This document shows, piece by piece, positions 22,186 through 31,754 of a stretch of 64,000 nt of DNA (its first letter is position 1; every line of letters starts with the position of its first letter). The stretch is from NCBI GenBank assembly GCA_007115705.1, contig QXEO01000235.1, positions 375,537 through 439,536 on the forward strand, in the 5' to 3' direction. The notes beneath the pieces were generated by a model. That model was not told the origin of the DNA, did no database searches, and saw only the letters and a program-made list of their open reading frames with translations. The stretch is from Dactylis glomerata. Taxonomy: Eukaryota; Streptophyta; Magnoliopsida; Poales; Poaceae. A program made the position numbers and the translations under genes.

Positions 22186-23603
22186 AAAATAACCTCACGA
22201 AAAATGCGATAACTTTCACATCCGGACTCGGATTTTAGCAAACATGGCCTTTTTGAAAAGCTAAGAAAAATATCTATCCAATGGAGACCATAAAACCCAA
22301 GAATTATTAAGAGATAAAATCCCAAATAATAAGAGGTGAAAACCTCTTTTAAGAAAGAACTGGTAAAACCTCCAAACTCGAAAACGCGATAAAAGATGCA
22401 TACGAAGTCCGTTTTTGATGAACTTGGACTTGTTGGAAAGCTAAAAACAAGCACAAGAACCTCACATGGAGAAACACCAAGAAGCAACAAATTAGGATGA
22501 TGCAAAGTATGCAAAGGATTGAGCTCCCTAAGACGATGTGATCAAGTTACCCAACCGAAAGCCCCTCTTGATAGTGCGGCTATCTATCCTATAACCCGGT
22601 CTCCCAACAAACACCTTGAGACCGGTAAAAGGAAAACCTAGCAAGGACAAACCTTTGCCTTATGCACCCCGCTTGATCTTGATGATGATGCTTCATGCTT
22701 TCGTCAAGCCGGAATGCTTCACTTCATCATTGTTGCTTCGTGAAGACTTCCAATATGCTCCCCCATTCACCACTATGGGATACCTTCACTAAGGTATGTC
22801 TTCACAATTTCATTATCACCAAATGGATGACAAGCTTCAAGCATGTGATCTTCTCGAGATGCTTATCTTGAAACTTGTACTTCTCAACCTTGATGACAAC
22901 CACCACTTGATGTCATCCTTTCATGGGCTATATGAAATCTCACTAGTGATGCATATCCATGACACAATACCTAACCCACATAGACAACACAAACACACAT
23001 ATGTAATGGGTTAGTCCACAAAGCATAATTGACAAACCATACCATACCACAAGACCGATTGGTCCCATGTGGCACATTCCTTATGCTTCATGTGTTGACC
23101 AATCTAGAATCCAATCTTTGATCTTTGCCTTGGTCAACCTTGAATCTTCTCATGCTCTATCACAATATCTTGAGCCACATAAAGAATTCTTCATTTGATT
23201 GCATGCTCTAGGTATTAGTCAATCATATCTCAACTCATGAGACCATCATGACCTCGACATAGAGCCATATCTTGAATTCTTCTCTTGTAGCCAAACTCTC
23301 AAGATCTTGAGACTCCTTGGCTTAACACATAAGCTAGAGCATGGATTACTTGAGTTCTACACAAGAACTACATCTTTATTTATTCTTCTTGATCATATTG
23401 GATTCATCTCTTCTATTTAATGATCTTGATGCCAATACTTAAGATATATCTTTATCTTCATGGTATACAAGCCTTGAATCCAACACATGGACTTCAAGCA
23501 ATTCCTATGAACAATTCCTTCATAAAAAGCTCAATGAAAATATTAGTCCATAGGGATTGTCATTAATTACCAAAAACATACTTAGGGGCAATTTACCCTA
23601 ACA

Positions 23604-23813
23604 GCCAGGCCACTTTTGGCGACACAGCCATTGGAGGAATCTTGTCTTCATCGCCCGGCTCTGGCTCTCCTCGGTGGAGTCGCCAGCCGGCTGCTGGCTC
23701 AGCCGGCCCTTCGGGCAGAGCCGGTCTTCTTAACCTAGCGCCGTGGAGGTTCCTGGGACGCCAGCTGGCAGATAGCACGGCCCTTGGCATGCCTAGAAGT
23801 CATCCCCACGACA
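23604..23813 (-). repeat. E8 3' LTR fragment
   Basis: Matches 41329-41475 joined to 47968-48032 with scattered substitutions. It ends (minus-strand start) at TGTCGTGGGGATGAC. The remainder lies left of E6, outside the window. Confidence 0.85.
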
Positions 23814-23834
23814 CTAGCCCCCGAAACTGGCGAA
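23814..23834 (-). other. Polypurine tract of E8
   Basis: On the minus strand the bases just before the LTR start read CAGTTTCGGGGGCTAG, a purine-rich stretch at the place expected for plus-strand priming. This fixes the orientation of E8. Confidence 0.6.
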
Positions 23835-24363
23835 GTCTCATGGGTTTGCATGGGGCTTTGGCGGGTTCTTCTCCTCGCCAAAGTCTTGTTCGTTTCCGTC
23901 GAAGTCCCAGGATTCCTCGTCCGGCCTAGAGGTTGTTGGTCTTGAGTTCAGGCCTCGCGGAGAGTCACCGGCCGTCTCGGGTTGTGCTGGCTCCAAGACC
24001 GATCCGGCTGGCGACCGCCACGCGGCCGCTAGCCGGTACGCGGCCCCTCGGAACTTGTGCCGCATCGGGTTCTAATCCCACGCTGCGGCCAGCGCAGTGC
24101 TGCAGTGTCATGTCTTGTCGTTTGGACTCTTCGGTCTCCGTAATGATTCCAGAGAACGTCATGTGGCGAGATGAGGCTTACGTCAGTGATGCATCCCATC
24201 GAAACACCACGCGTTTGATTTACTCGCATTCTCGACTTTCCACGCCTCGCCATCCTTTAAAGTCTCGGAGCTCTCAAGGGTTTTTCCCCACTCCCGAGCG
24301 CCTTCACTCTTCCTCTTCGCCGAGTGGTTCCCTCAGCATATCCAGCTCATCTCCTTCGCCTCA
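23835..24363 (+). other. Upstream region of the AT-hook/B3 ORF
   Basis: About 530 bp of GC-rich sequence with no good ORF. TTTAAA at 24256-24261, about 105 bp before the ATG, could serve as a TATA-like element, but this is weak evidence. Confidence 0.35.
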
Positions 24364-25185
24364 ATGTCGTTGACCAGAGCCCTTAGCAGAGCCGGGGCCG
24401 GAGTCCCCAGCGGATCGGGCGGGCGCAAGCGCGGCCGCCCGTTTGGGAGCAGGAACGGGGCGAAAGACCCGGTGGCGACACCGCCGGTTCCTCGCAATCG
24501 TGGCCGCCCACCGGGCGGCCGCAACAAGAAGACCTTGGTGGCGCTCGCAGCTGCGGCCGCCGCGGAGTCTGCTAGGGCGGCTCCCGCCGTCGCCATTACT
24601 GCGGCCCCCGCAGGGGTGGTTGCCTTGGCCGCCACCAACGCCGCGGCCCCCGCGGGTGCAACCTCCGTCGCCGGCCTCGCCGCGACTCCCATAGAGGCAG
24701 CGGCCGCCATCGTCGGCGCTGCAATCGCGGTCGGGGCGGCTCCCCCGGGCCTCGCCGGCGCAGGCGTCGGCTGCTCATCCGGTGCGGCCACCGCCAAGGC
24801 GCGCAAGCCTCGGCGCTCGCCGCCGCGGCAGCGGCTCTCCTATGTCTCAGAGCACGGATTCACCACCTTCGTGGTGCATCTGTGGGCCCGGTGCGAGGAG
24901 CGCCTGCCACTCCCCGCCAGCTTCGTCGGCACTATGGGGAGGAACCCCCCGACGAGCATCATGGTGGAGGAGGGTAGCGACGGCCAGCCCCTGTACGTCG
25001 TCGAAATCCTCCATGACGAGGAGGGGAAGAGCTACCTCGCCGATGGCTGGACGAGGTTCATCGACGACTACGACCTGAAGTGTGGCTGGTCCCTCATCAT
25101 GACCCGTCGCACCGAGTCGCCCATCCTCTGCGTCCGCATCATCGACACCTCCGGCTGCGCCCGCGCCTACTTCCCCTGGCCGTGA
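24364..25185 (+). CDS. AT-hook and B3-domain protein encoded antisense within E8
   Basis: An intact 273-aa single-exon ORF with strong GC bias. Two AT-hooks with RGRP cores are at residues 23-26 (RKRGRPFGSRN) and 46-49 (RNRGRPPGGRN). An Ala-rich linker spans about 57-150, with a basic patch (KARKPRRSPPRQR) before a C-terminal B3-like domain at about 165-273. B3 features are LPLPASFVG, a central LYVVEILHDEEG, then DGWTRFIDDYDLKCGWSLI and a final strand ILCVRIID. B3 domains are plant DNA-binding folds and AT-hooks bind the minor groove of AT-rich DNA, so a nuclear DNA-binding protein is expected. The ORF is antisense to E8 and about 550 bp from its 3' LTR, the position held by the antisense ORF in E1. 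It may be a captured host gene or a lineage ORF; expression is unknown. Confidence 0.78.
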   Translation: MSLTRALSRAGAGVPSGSGGRKRGRPFGSRNGAKDPVATPPVPRNRGRPPGGRNKKTLVALAAAAAAESARAAPAVAITAAPAGVVALAATNAAAPAGATSVAGLAATPIEAAAAIVGAAIAVGAAPPGLAGAGVGCSSGAATAKARKPRRSPPRQRLSYVSEHGFTTFVVHLWARCEERLPLPASFVGTMGRNPPTSIMVEEGSDGQPLYVVEILHDEEGKSYLADGWTRFIDDYDLKCGWSLIMTRRTESPILCVRIIDTSGCARAYFPWP

Positions 25186-26020
25186 TCAGCTAGCACCACC
25201 GAAGCCCCTTCCTTGACGACGGCTTCGTCAATGGAGAATTTCGGGTGCTTAGGGTGGGGGAGTATCTTTTGTTACCTCGGCCCTTAGCGCAGCCTTAATT
25301 ATGTAACCACCCGCCAGATGTTAAGGACTTTTTAATTTTCTACAAGTCTTGTTTATCTTTCTTCATTTGCTATGTGCTTGTTCTTGCATGAATGTCCTCT
25401 AATTCCATCGGAGCGCGGTGACGATTTCGCAGTTAGGATTCCTCCTGCGTTAGGATCATCGCTGCGCAGGCTTGTAGGTAGAGGCTAAGATAGCCACCCA
25501 CTTAAGCAGACGTTCCTGGCGAGGTCTTCCGGTTTCAGCGTGGAGGGAGAAGTGCCTCTGCTGGCCGGCTTTGGGAGATGTAAGCTAGCACCGACTTGAG
25601 AAGATAGAAATGGAAACTAAGTCCTGTGCCGGCTCGGGCGAGGCCGGAGCCGGCACGTTTCCCTTTCCCGAGCCTTCGCATAACCCTTGCCACGGCTGGA
25701 GTGAACCTCCAGATCTCTGGCTTTAGCCACTTCTTTGCGAACGCTAGATTTCAATTTCGACGCTCTTTTGCTGGTCATGTCGCAGCGCCAACTGATCGAA
25801 CAGCCGGCGAGGGACTGGAGCCAGCCCACTTCTAAGGGCCAATTCCCCTTCCCCCTAGCTCCCGAGTTTTGGGGCAGCTGGAATGACAGCTGGCCTAAAA
25901 CTAGCTTGTTCGCATACGGTGCTAACATCGAGCGAGGCAGCTCTAGCTTCGAACCTCTTTGACGTGGCTACTCAGCCTAAACATCGAGAGACTGTGATCA
26001 TCGACCATTCGCTGGCCTAC
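25186..26020 (+). other. E8 internal sequence downstream of the B3 ORF
   Basis: About 835 bp with no convincing ORF. The first 180 bp are AT-rich and could be the 3' untranslated region of the B3 ORF. An inverted repeat with 10-bp perfect arms, GTGCCGGCTC and GAGCCGGCAC, and an 11-base loop lies at 25626-25656. The stretch ends at the E3 insertion. Confidence 0.55.
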
Positions 26021-27665
26021 TGATATGTCTCCAACATATCCATAATTTTTGATGCTCCATGCTTGTTTTTACACCATTTGCTTAGTGTTTCGTTACACTT
26101 CGTGGCACTTTTGTGCATTTTCTGGAACTAACCTATTAACAAGTCGCCACAGTGCCAGTTCCCTATTTTCTACTATTTTTGTGTTTCAGAAAAGCTACAC
26201 AGGAAATATTCTCAGAATTGGACGAAACCAAAGCCAGTCGCCCAGAATTTCACCGAAGCTTCTAGAGAACCGAAGAGGAGTCAGAGTGGGGCCACGAGGG
26301 GCCCACACACCAGGGCGGTGCGGCCCAGGCCCTGGCCGTGCCTCCTATGTGTGAGACCACCTCGGTCCACTTCTGACGATGCCCCTTCGCTTATAAAGAC
26401 CCCCCGATGGGAAAAACCTAGACCCCCGATCAGTTTTCCAGAACACATCGCGATCCACCGCCGCCGTCGACCCGAAGATCGGGAGGGTCCAGAAGCTCTT
26501 CCCGGCACCCTGCCGGAGAGGGGAATCACCATCGGAGGTCTTGTTCATCGCCATGCTTGCCTTTGGAGCGATGAGTGAGTAGTGTACCTTGGACTATGGG
26601 TCCATAGCAGTAGCTAGATTGTTGTCTTCTCCACCATGTGCTTCATGTTTAGATCTCATGAGCTACCCTACATGATTGAGATCACCGTTATGTAATTCTA
26701 CATGTTTGGTTTGTTGGGATCCAATGAATATTGGTGTTATGCTTGAGTTGATGTACTGAAATTTATCTTATGTTATCTCTATGTTGTTTATGATCTTGCA
26801 TGCTCTCCGTTGTTAGTAGCTATCTTGGCCGAGTAGTTGCTAGTGACTCCAAGAGGGGGTATTTATGCTCGATAGTGGGTTCATGCCTCTATTTAATCTG
26901 GGGGAGTGACAGAAACCTCTAAGGTTGTAGATGTGCTGTTGCTACTAGGGGGAAAACAACATTCATATGCTAGAGGGCATATGCTTTGTTTACATTACAC
27001 ACTTTGCTTATTGCAATTATCTATTGTTCGCAACTTAATACTTGTGGAGTTCTCGGATTGATTCGCCACAAGTGGATTATTAGTCATAGATGCAGTTGGA
27101 TGGCGGTCTATGTATCTTGTTGTAATGCCCAGAGTAAATCTCATAGTGATCCTCTCATCATATGCACATTGTCTTTATTCTATCAATTGCCCAACTATAA
27201 TTTGTTTACCCAGCTTGTATTATTTTATCTTATGGAGAGACACCGCTAGTGAACTGTGGACCCCGGTCCTATTTCCTTTATATTGCTATCACCTGTTTAC
27301 TTTACTCGCACTGTTTACTTTACTCGCGTACTATTACTATTTTCCACTCGATATGCTCATTCCTTTGTTTCAAGCAAACCGGTGAGATTAACAACCTCAT
27401 CGTAAGTTGGGAGCAAAGTATTTGGTTGTGTTGTGTGCAGGTTCCACATTGCGGCTAGCAAAGCAAAGCTTGGACGAGGCGCCTTATAAATTGTCCTGAG
27501 CTGTCGCAAGCTAGCAAGCATCACCTTCGGTCATTTGGCTTGTTCCCCTTCGGATCGATAAACCTTGGTTTCTTACTGAGGGAAAACCTTGCTGCTATAT
27601 TCATCATACCTTCCTCTTGGGGTTCCCAACTGGACGGTGAAAAGATAACACCACCGCAAGCATCA
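26021..27665 (+). repeat. E3 5' LTR (1645 bp)
   Basis: Starts TGATATGTCTCCAACATATC and ends CGCAAGCATCA. Two CG sites in the first 20 bases of the 3' LTR are TG and CA here, a deamination pattern. Small ORFs inside are not annotated. Confidence 0.92.
26392..26398 (+). promoter_or_regulatory. TATA box of the E3 5' LTR
   Basis: TATAAAG in a GC-rich context. It is present at the equivalent place in the 3' LTR (32126-32132) and in the E4 LTRs. Confidence 0.6.
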
Positions 27666-27675
27666 AGAATTTTTC

Positions 27676-27693
27676 TGGCGCCATTGCCAGGGA
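27676..27693 (+). other. E3 primer binding site (tRNA-Asp, two changes)
   Basis: TGGCGCCATTGCCAGGGA differs at two places from the TGGCGCCGTTGCCGGGGA of E4 and E5. Both changes are CG to CA, as expected from methylcytosine deamination. tRNA-Asp priming is typical of Athila. Confidence 0.85.
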
Positions 27694-27920
27694 GGAAGAA
27701 GAAGACTTCTGCGAGGGGAGTTTTCGCACGCACATCCTTTACATTGTTTATTGTTTTGCTTTACTTTATTTTTACTTGCATTGTTTTATATCAAAAACAC
27801 AAAAAAAATTAGTTCCTATTATAGTTGTTATTTTTGTTGGTCTGTTATTGTCTTGCTTTATCATGCTTTCTATCAATGGTTGGTTTCTTTGAAACTAAAT
27901 CTTTTTGGCAAGGTGGGTTC

Positions 27921-28814
27921 ATGGAAGAGCAGCAAAATTATTATGAGGAACACCGCTTGTCACAAAAAGGGAAACACTTATGGGAACAAATCAATAGATT
28001 GTATATCATTGCTAGAAATGTGTGCTCTACTTATAATGTTACTTATTGCTTTGATAGATCTTGTTGCTGTAGGAGGTATAAACACCTCCATTTTCAATGT
28101 GAGTATAATGATGATGTTACCATATCTTCTTATATTAATGGAAATTATGACTTTTATGATGTGGAACAAATTGAAGAATTTATTGCTTGGAAGGGTGCAT
28201 TCGAACTTGCTTATTTGCTTGAAAATACTGATGATGCACCTTATAAATATGAGGTTTATGATATACTTACATTTTGCTTTGATAATTACAAGGAAGAAAA
28301 TGGCTATATTCTTAAATATCTTAATAGATGCTCTCCAACGGAAGAGATTAATGCCTTGAAGGAGCCTATGGAAGAAGAAATTGCTGAAACTGGAAGCTCA
28401 TTGGATGAAAAAGAGGAGGAGAGTGATGATCAAGAGGAGGAAGAATGGAGCTACCCATGTCTACCTCCCAATAAGAGTAACTCTTTAACTAATACCTTAT
28501 TTGATAGCCCTACATGCTTAACAAAGGAGGGCGAGTGTGATATTTATATTGTTGAGTTTGTTCATGATGCTACTGAAAATTATTATGAGAGAGGAAAATA
28601 TGGTTGCTGGAATTCTCATGTTACTAAAACACCTCTCTTTATATTGAAAGTTCCAAAGTTGCTCTTGTTTTATCTACCCATACTTGTGACTATGTGCTTC
28701 TTTGATTTATTTTCTTACAAGATTCCTATGCATAGGACGTGGGTTAGACTTAAATGTGTTTTATATTTGTTCCTTGATGCTCTTTTTAGGCTTCCATTCA
28801 TATTTCTTATGTGA
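27921..28814 (+). CDS. E3 ORF of unknown function with acidic centre and hydrophobic C-terminus
   Basis: The frame is open from 27825, but the ATG at 27921 (MEEQQNYYEEHRL) gives a plausible 297-aa product without the hydrophobic run encoded upstream. The N-terminal half is rich in Tyr, Asn and Asp; residues around 150-180 are very acidic (EEEIAETG, EKEEESDDQEEEE). Near residue 220 is CDIYIVEFVHDATENYYERG, a module also found in E4 (CDCYIVNSIHDATKSYYERG) and E5 (CDIYIVNFIRDATESYYERG). It is followed by hydrophobic stretches (TPLFILKV, LLLFYLPILVTMCFFDLF) that could be membrane segments. I do not recognise a catalytic domain. It may be a remnant of a gag-linked or env-like region. Confidence 0.55.
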   Translation: MEEQQNYYEEHRLSQKGKHLWEQINRLYIIARNVCSTYNVTYCFDRSCCCRRYKHLHFQCEYNDDVTISSYINGNYDFYDVEQIEEFIAWKGAFELAYLLENTDDAPYKYEVYDILTFCFDNYKEENGYILKYLNRCSPTEEINALKEPMEEEIAETGSSLDEKEEESDDQEEEEWSYPCLPPNKSNSLTNTLFDSPTCLTKEGECDIYIVEFVHDATENYYERGKYGCWNSHVTKTPLFILKVPKLLLFYLPILVTMCFFDLFSYKIPMHRTWVRLKCVLYLFLDALFRLPFIFLM

Positions 28815-31741
28815 GCATCTTCTCAAATTACTGAGCCTAGCTAAAAGGCGTTAAAGAAAAGCACTCTTGGGAGATAACCCATTGTTTTACTTTCAGTTCT
28901 TTTTCTTTTATTTGAATCTTGGAAGTTATTACTACTGTAATAACCTCTCCTTATCCTTTTTATTTCGTTTTTGTGCCAAGAGAAGCCTCTAATTTGAGCG
29001 AGGTAAGATTTTGGGATGTTGCTGTCCTGAAACAGTTTTCGGTGCTGCACCGTAAAAATTCGTGAAAATTCTCTGTATATCTTTTGGACCTGCGATTTCT
29101 TGTGCATATGACCCAGGTTATATCCAAACTTTAATTAGTTGAACAATTGTTGATTTGAACAACAGAAAACCCTCTAAAAATTCGACCTTTGTCAGCTGTT
29201 CTGTTTTGACAGATTTCTGCCAATATTTGTGTTTGCCGCTTTATCGCTTTCTTTTTGAGTTCTTTTGATCACGGAACTTTTGGGGAAGTTGCTACAGTAG
29301 TATATGCTTTATATGTGGTGGTTTTGAGTTGAAACCTGAAGCAAAAGAGGTTGATTCTATGTTATGCTTACACTAATGTTGCTAATAGATTTGTGTTTAG
29401 TTTTGTATGAAGGAAGTTTTCAAGTGTAGGGATCGGAGAGTGATGAGATGAGTTGAAGAATGGACAAAAGCTCAAGCTTGGGGATGCCCATGCATCACCC
29501 CAAGAAATATCCAAGAAGTACAAGCGTCAAAGCTTGGGGATGCCCCCGAGGCACCCCTTCTTCATTGGCAAAAATCAGGTCACCTTTCAAGACACTATAT
29601 TTTTATTGCTTCATGCATTATGCGTTTTTCTTGGAGCGTCAGTTGTTTTTAGTTTTCAGTTTAGTTTAGTTTAGTTTAGTTTGCTGCAATAAATGGTTGG
29701 ACCCCAACAAATTTCTTTTGGAGAAGTTGCCTTGCTTTTCATTTGCCAAGAACACTCCGTTTTTCATTCTTATAATTTCAACGAGTGTTCTCTTTTTCTA
29801 AAACTGCGTTTAGCTTTCAATTTTCACCTTGATTCGCGTTCAGATCTTGTTATATCTTTTCATCAAGGTGTATTTTTGCCTCTGATCTTTATTGGTTTTC
29901 ATCAAAAGAGGTGTTTGTAAAAAGTTTGAATGGTGTTGGAAAAGAGAAAAAGCTTTATGCAAAAAAGTGGTACAAGAAGGAGCTTGTGTAGACTGCGGCT
30001 TAGGCTTTTGCATGTCGTGCTTGATGTCTTTTTGATAGTATGCTTAGTGGTTTTGCTGTAGCATGACTTATCTCAAATAACCGAGATTGCTTAATGAGCC
30101 TTTGAAAAAATCATGCGTTGTTTTTATCGTTTGGAAGCATTATTTTGGTTTTCTCCTTGATGCTTTATTTGGGTTGACTTGGCGCATGCTCACACATGTT
30201 AGACTCTTACAAAGTCGCCAATAGCCTCTATGATCATTTAGTTTTTGACTTTTGATTCCATCTTATGCTTCTTTTAATGTCGCTTTGTCGCTTTGCATGA
30301 TTAAGGCCATTATTGCTCTCTTAGTTGGTCGCTCCCAGTCTTTTGCTAGCCCTCGCCTTGTACTGAGTATGAGCTCTACTCGTGCATCCAACTCCTAAAA
30401 ACCAAGTTTGCCAAAGTGTCCAACATACATACCTATTAGCAATTTGCTATTCCAAAGTACATTTGACTTGCTTTTATCTACTCTTCAAATTAAACTCTTA
30501 CCAGTGTTATGCGAAAATTGGTCAATAAAGCTCTCACGAATCGGATGGCACACTTTATTTTTCTCGTTCTTAAATTTTTTACATTGTGGTCTCTTATGTT
30601 GAGTTGTTATGCTTGCAAGTTGTAAGTTGGAGATTAGCCCAACCATGCCATCATGGGGCAAGCTTTCAACATTGCACTTCTTATTTGAGTTGATATCGTG
30701 ATCTTTTGTTTATGGATACTCGCGGTGTGAAATGAATTGGGAATCTTGCGAGATCATGGAGTTTGTATATGTGTTAGAGAAATGCCTGGGCCGCCAATCT
30801 AAGCCATGCATAATTCATGGTGGATTGCAGCATGCCCATGGTGGACATTCGACGACGCATCTCAAAATAAAAAGCTATACAAATGGTAAATAAAAGAGAT
30901 GTCGAGGTGTTCATTGTCTGCTTGTCCTGTCATTTTGATGTGGGCTTATTCCATGTCATCGGGCACAGAGGTACCCCGTTGGCGGTTCTCGATGATACGT
31001 ATATACTTACAATGACAAGAGCTTGCTTGGGACTCTAAGTAAAGTAGCATGAGGTTTGGGTACTCGTATTCATGGGACACAAGGTTTTCAACTTATGATT
31101 TGTCAAGCATATGCAGCATAAGTGTTCTCGCATTAGCTTTAACCATTCAAGATGCTTATGATGGGGGCAATGAGAGCTCAAAGCCGGTAAGTACCATAAT
31201 TTTTGAAGGTTTATAAAACTTGCAATCACTGCTTCCCTCCGCGAAGGGCGTTTCTTTTACTTTTATGTTGAGTCTCCACCTTCTACCTTTATGCACCATT
31301 AAGAGAGCATAGTTGTCATTCTTAGTATAATGTGCATTGTCCCAAAGTTTTCATTGATTGATTCATATTGTTGTTTTCACTTGTTCTTAAATTATTTGTA
31401 TCTAGTCGCCCTCTTAAACTTGAAGGTGTCCTATGCATTTATGTTTTGCTCTCTCATGAAGGACAAGCTGAAAACCATTTGTATGTTTTTCCTTATGATT
31501 TGAACACACGTTTGACTTTCATTGTTTCATTTTCATGATCTTTTGTTTGTGTTCATTTTCATGTTATAACATGGTTGCTAAGTTTCTTCTATCAAGATCA
31601 TATCTTTCATGCCCATGTTTTAAGTTCTTTTGATCCCAGCGCACAACGCTTACATAGATGATCAAGATTGTGTAGGTGCATGTCACCTCAAAAATTATTT
31701 CTTTTGTAATCACTTACCTACTCGAGGACGAGCAGGAGTTA
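28815..31741 (+). other. E3 3' non-coding region
   Basis: About 2.9 kb with no credible ORF; homologous stretches occur in E4 (44036-46582) and, reversed, in E9 (48033-48830). It contains two internal copies of the polypurine-tract motif AGCTTGGGGATGC (29475-29487 and 29531-29543) and a short AGTTT pentanucleotide run near 29660-29683. Confidence 0.7.
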
Positions 31742-31754
31742 AGCTTGGGGATGC
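31742..31754 (+). other. E3 polypurine tract
   Basis: AGCTTGGGGATGC directly abuts the 3' LTR start. The same motif precedes the 3' LTR of E4 (46583-46595). Confidence 0.75.

Larger units (their letters stand above)
19063..23603 (-). mobile_element. E6: Ty1/copia element, cut by E2a
   Basis: Right-hand part of a minus-strand Copia element: 5' LTR 21005-23603, a tRNA-iMet primer site and gag. It stops at 19063 in a second Cys cluster (VCFKCKIEG), where E2a is inserted. The LTR 3' end carries a CCTATTCACCCCCCTCTAG-like tail that I associate with Sire/Maximus-type Copia elements. E6 is inserted in the 3' LTR of E8 at 23604. Confidence 0.85.
21005..23603 (-). repeat. E6 5' LTR (2599 bp)
   Basis: On the minus strand it begins TGTTAGGGTAAATTGCCCC and ends ATCCTTTCA just before the primer site. 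It contains a TATA box at 21955-21964 and an array of AACCGGAAATTCAACCG-like motifs upstream of it. The end of the LTR resembles that of E7, so the two elements are related. Confidence 0.88.

Noticed and set aside
26986..27385. Short hydrophobic ORFs in the E3 LTRs, repeated at 32720-33192 and, reversed, at 49925-50490
   Set aside because: They recur only because the LTR recurs. They are short, overlap in several frames and show no domain.
29655..29685. AGTTT-rich run resembling telomere repeats, also near 44835-44860
   Set aside because: The unit is five bases (AGTTT) and lacks the GGG of the plant telomere repeat TTTAGGG; it is a simple microsatellite.
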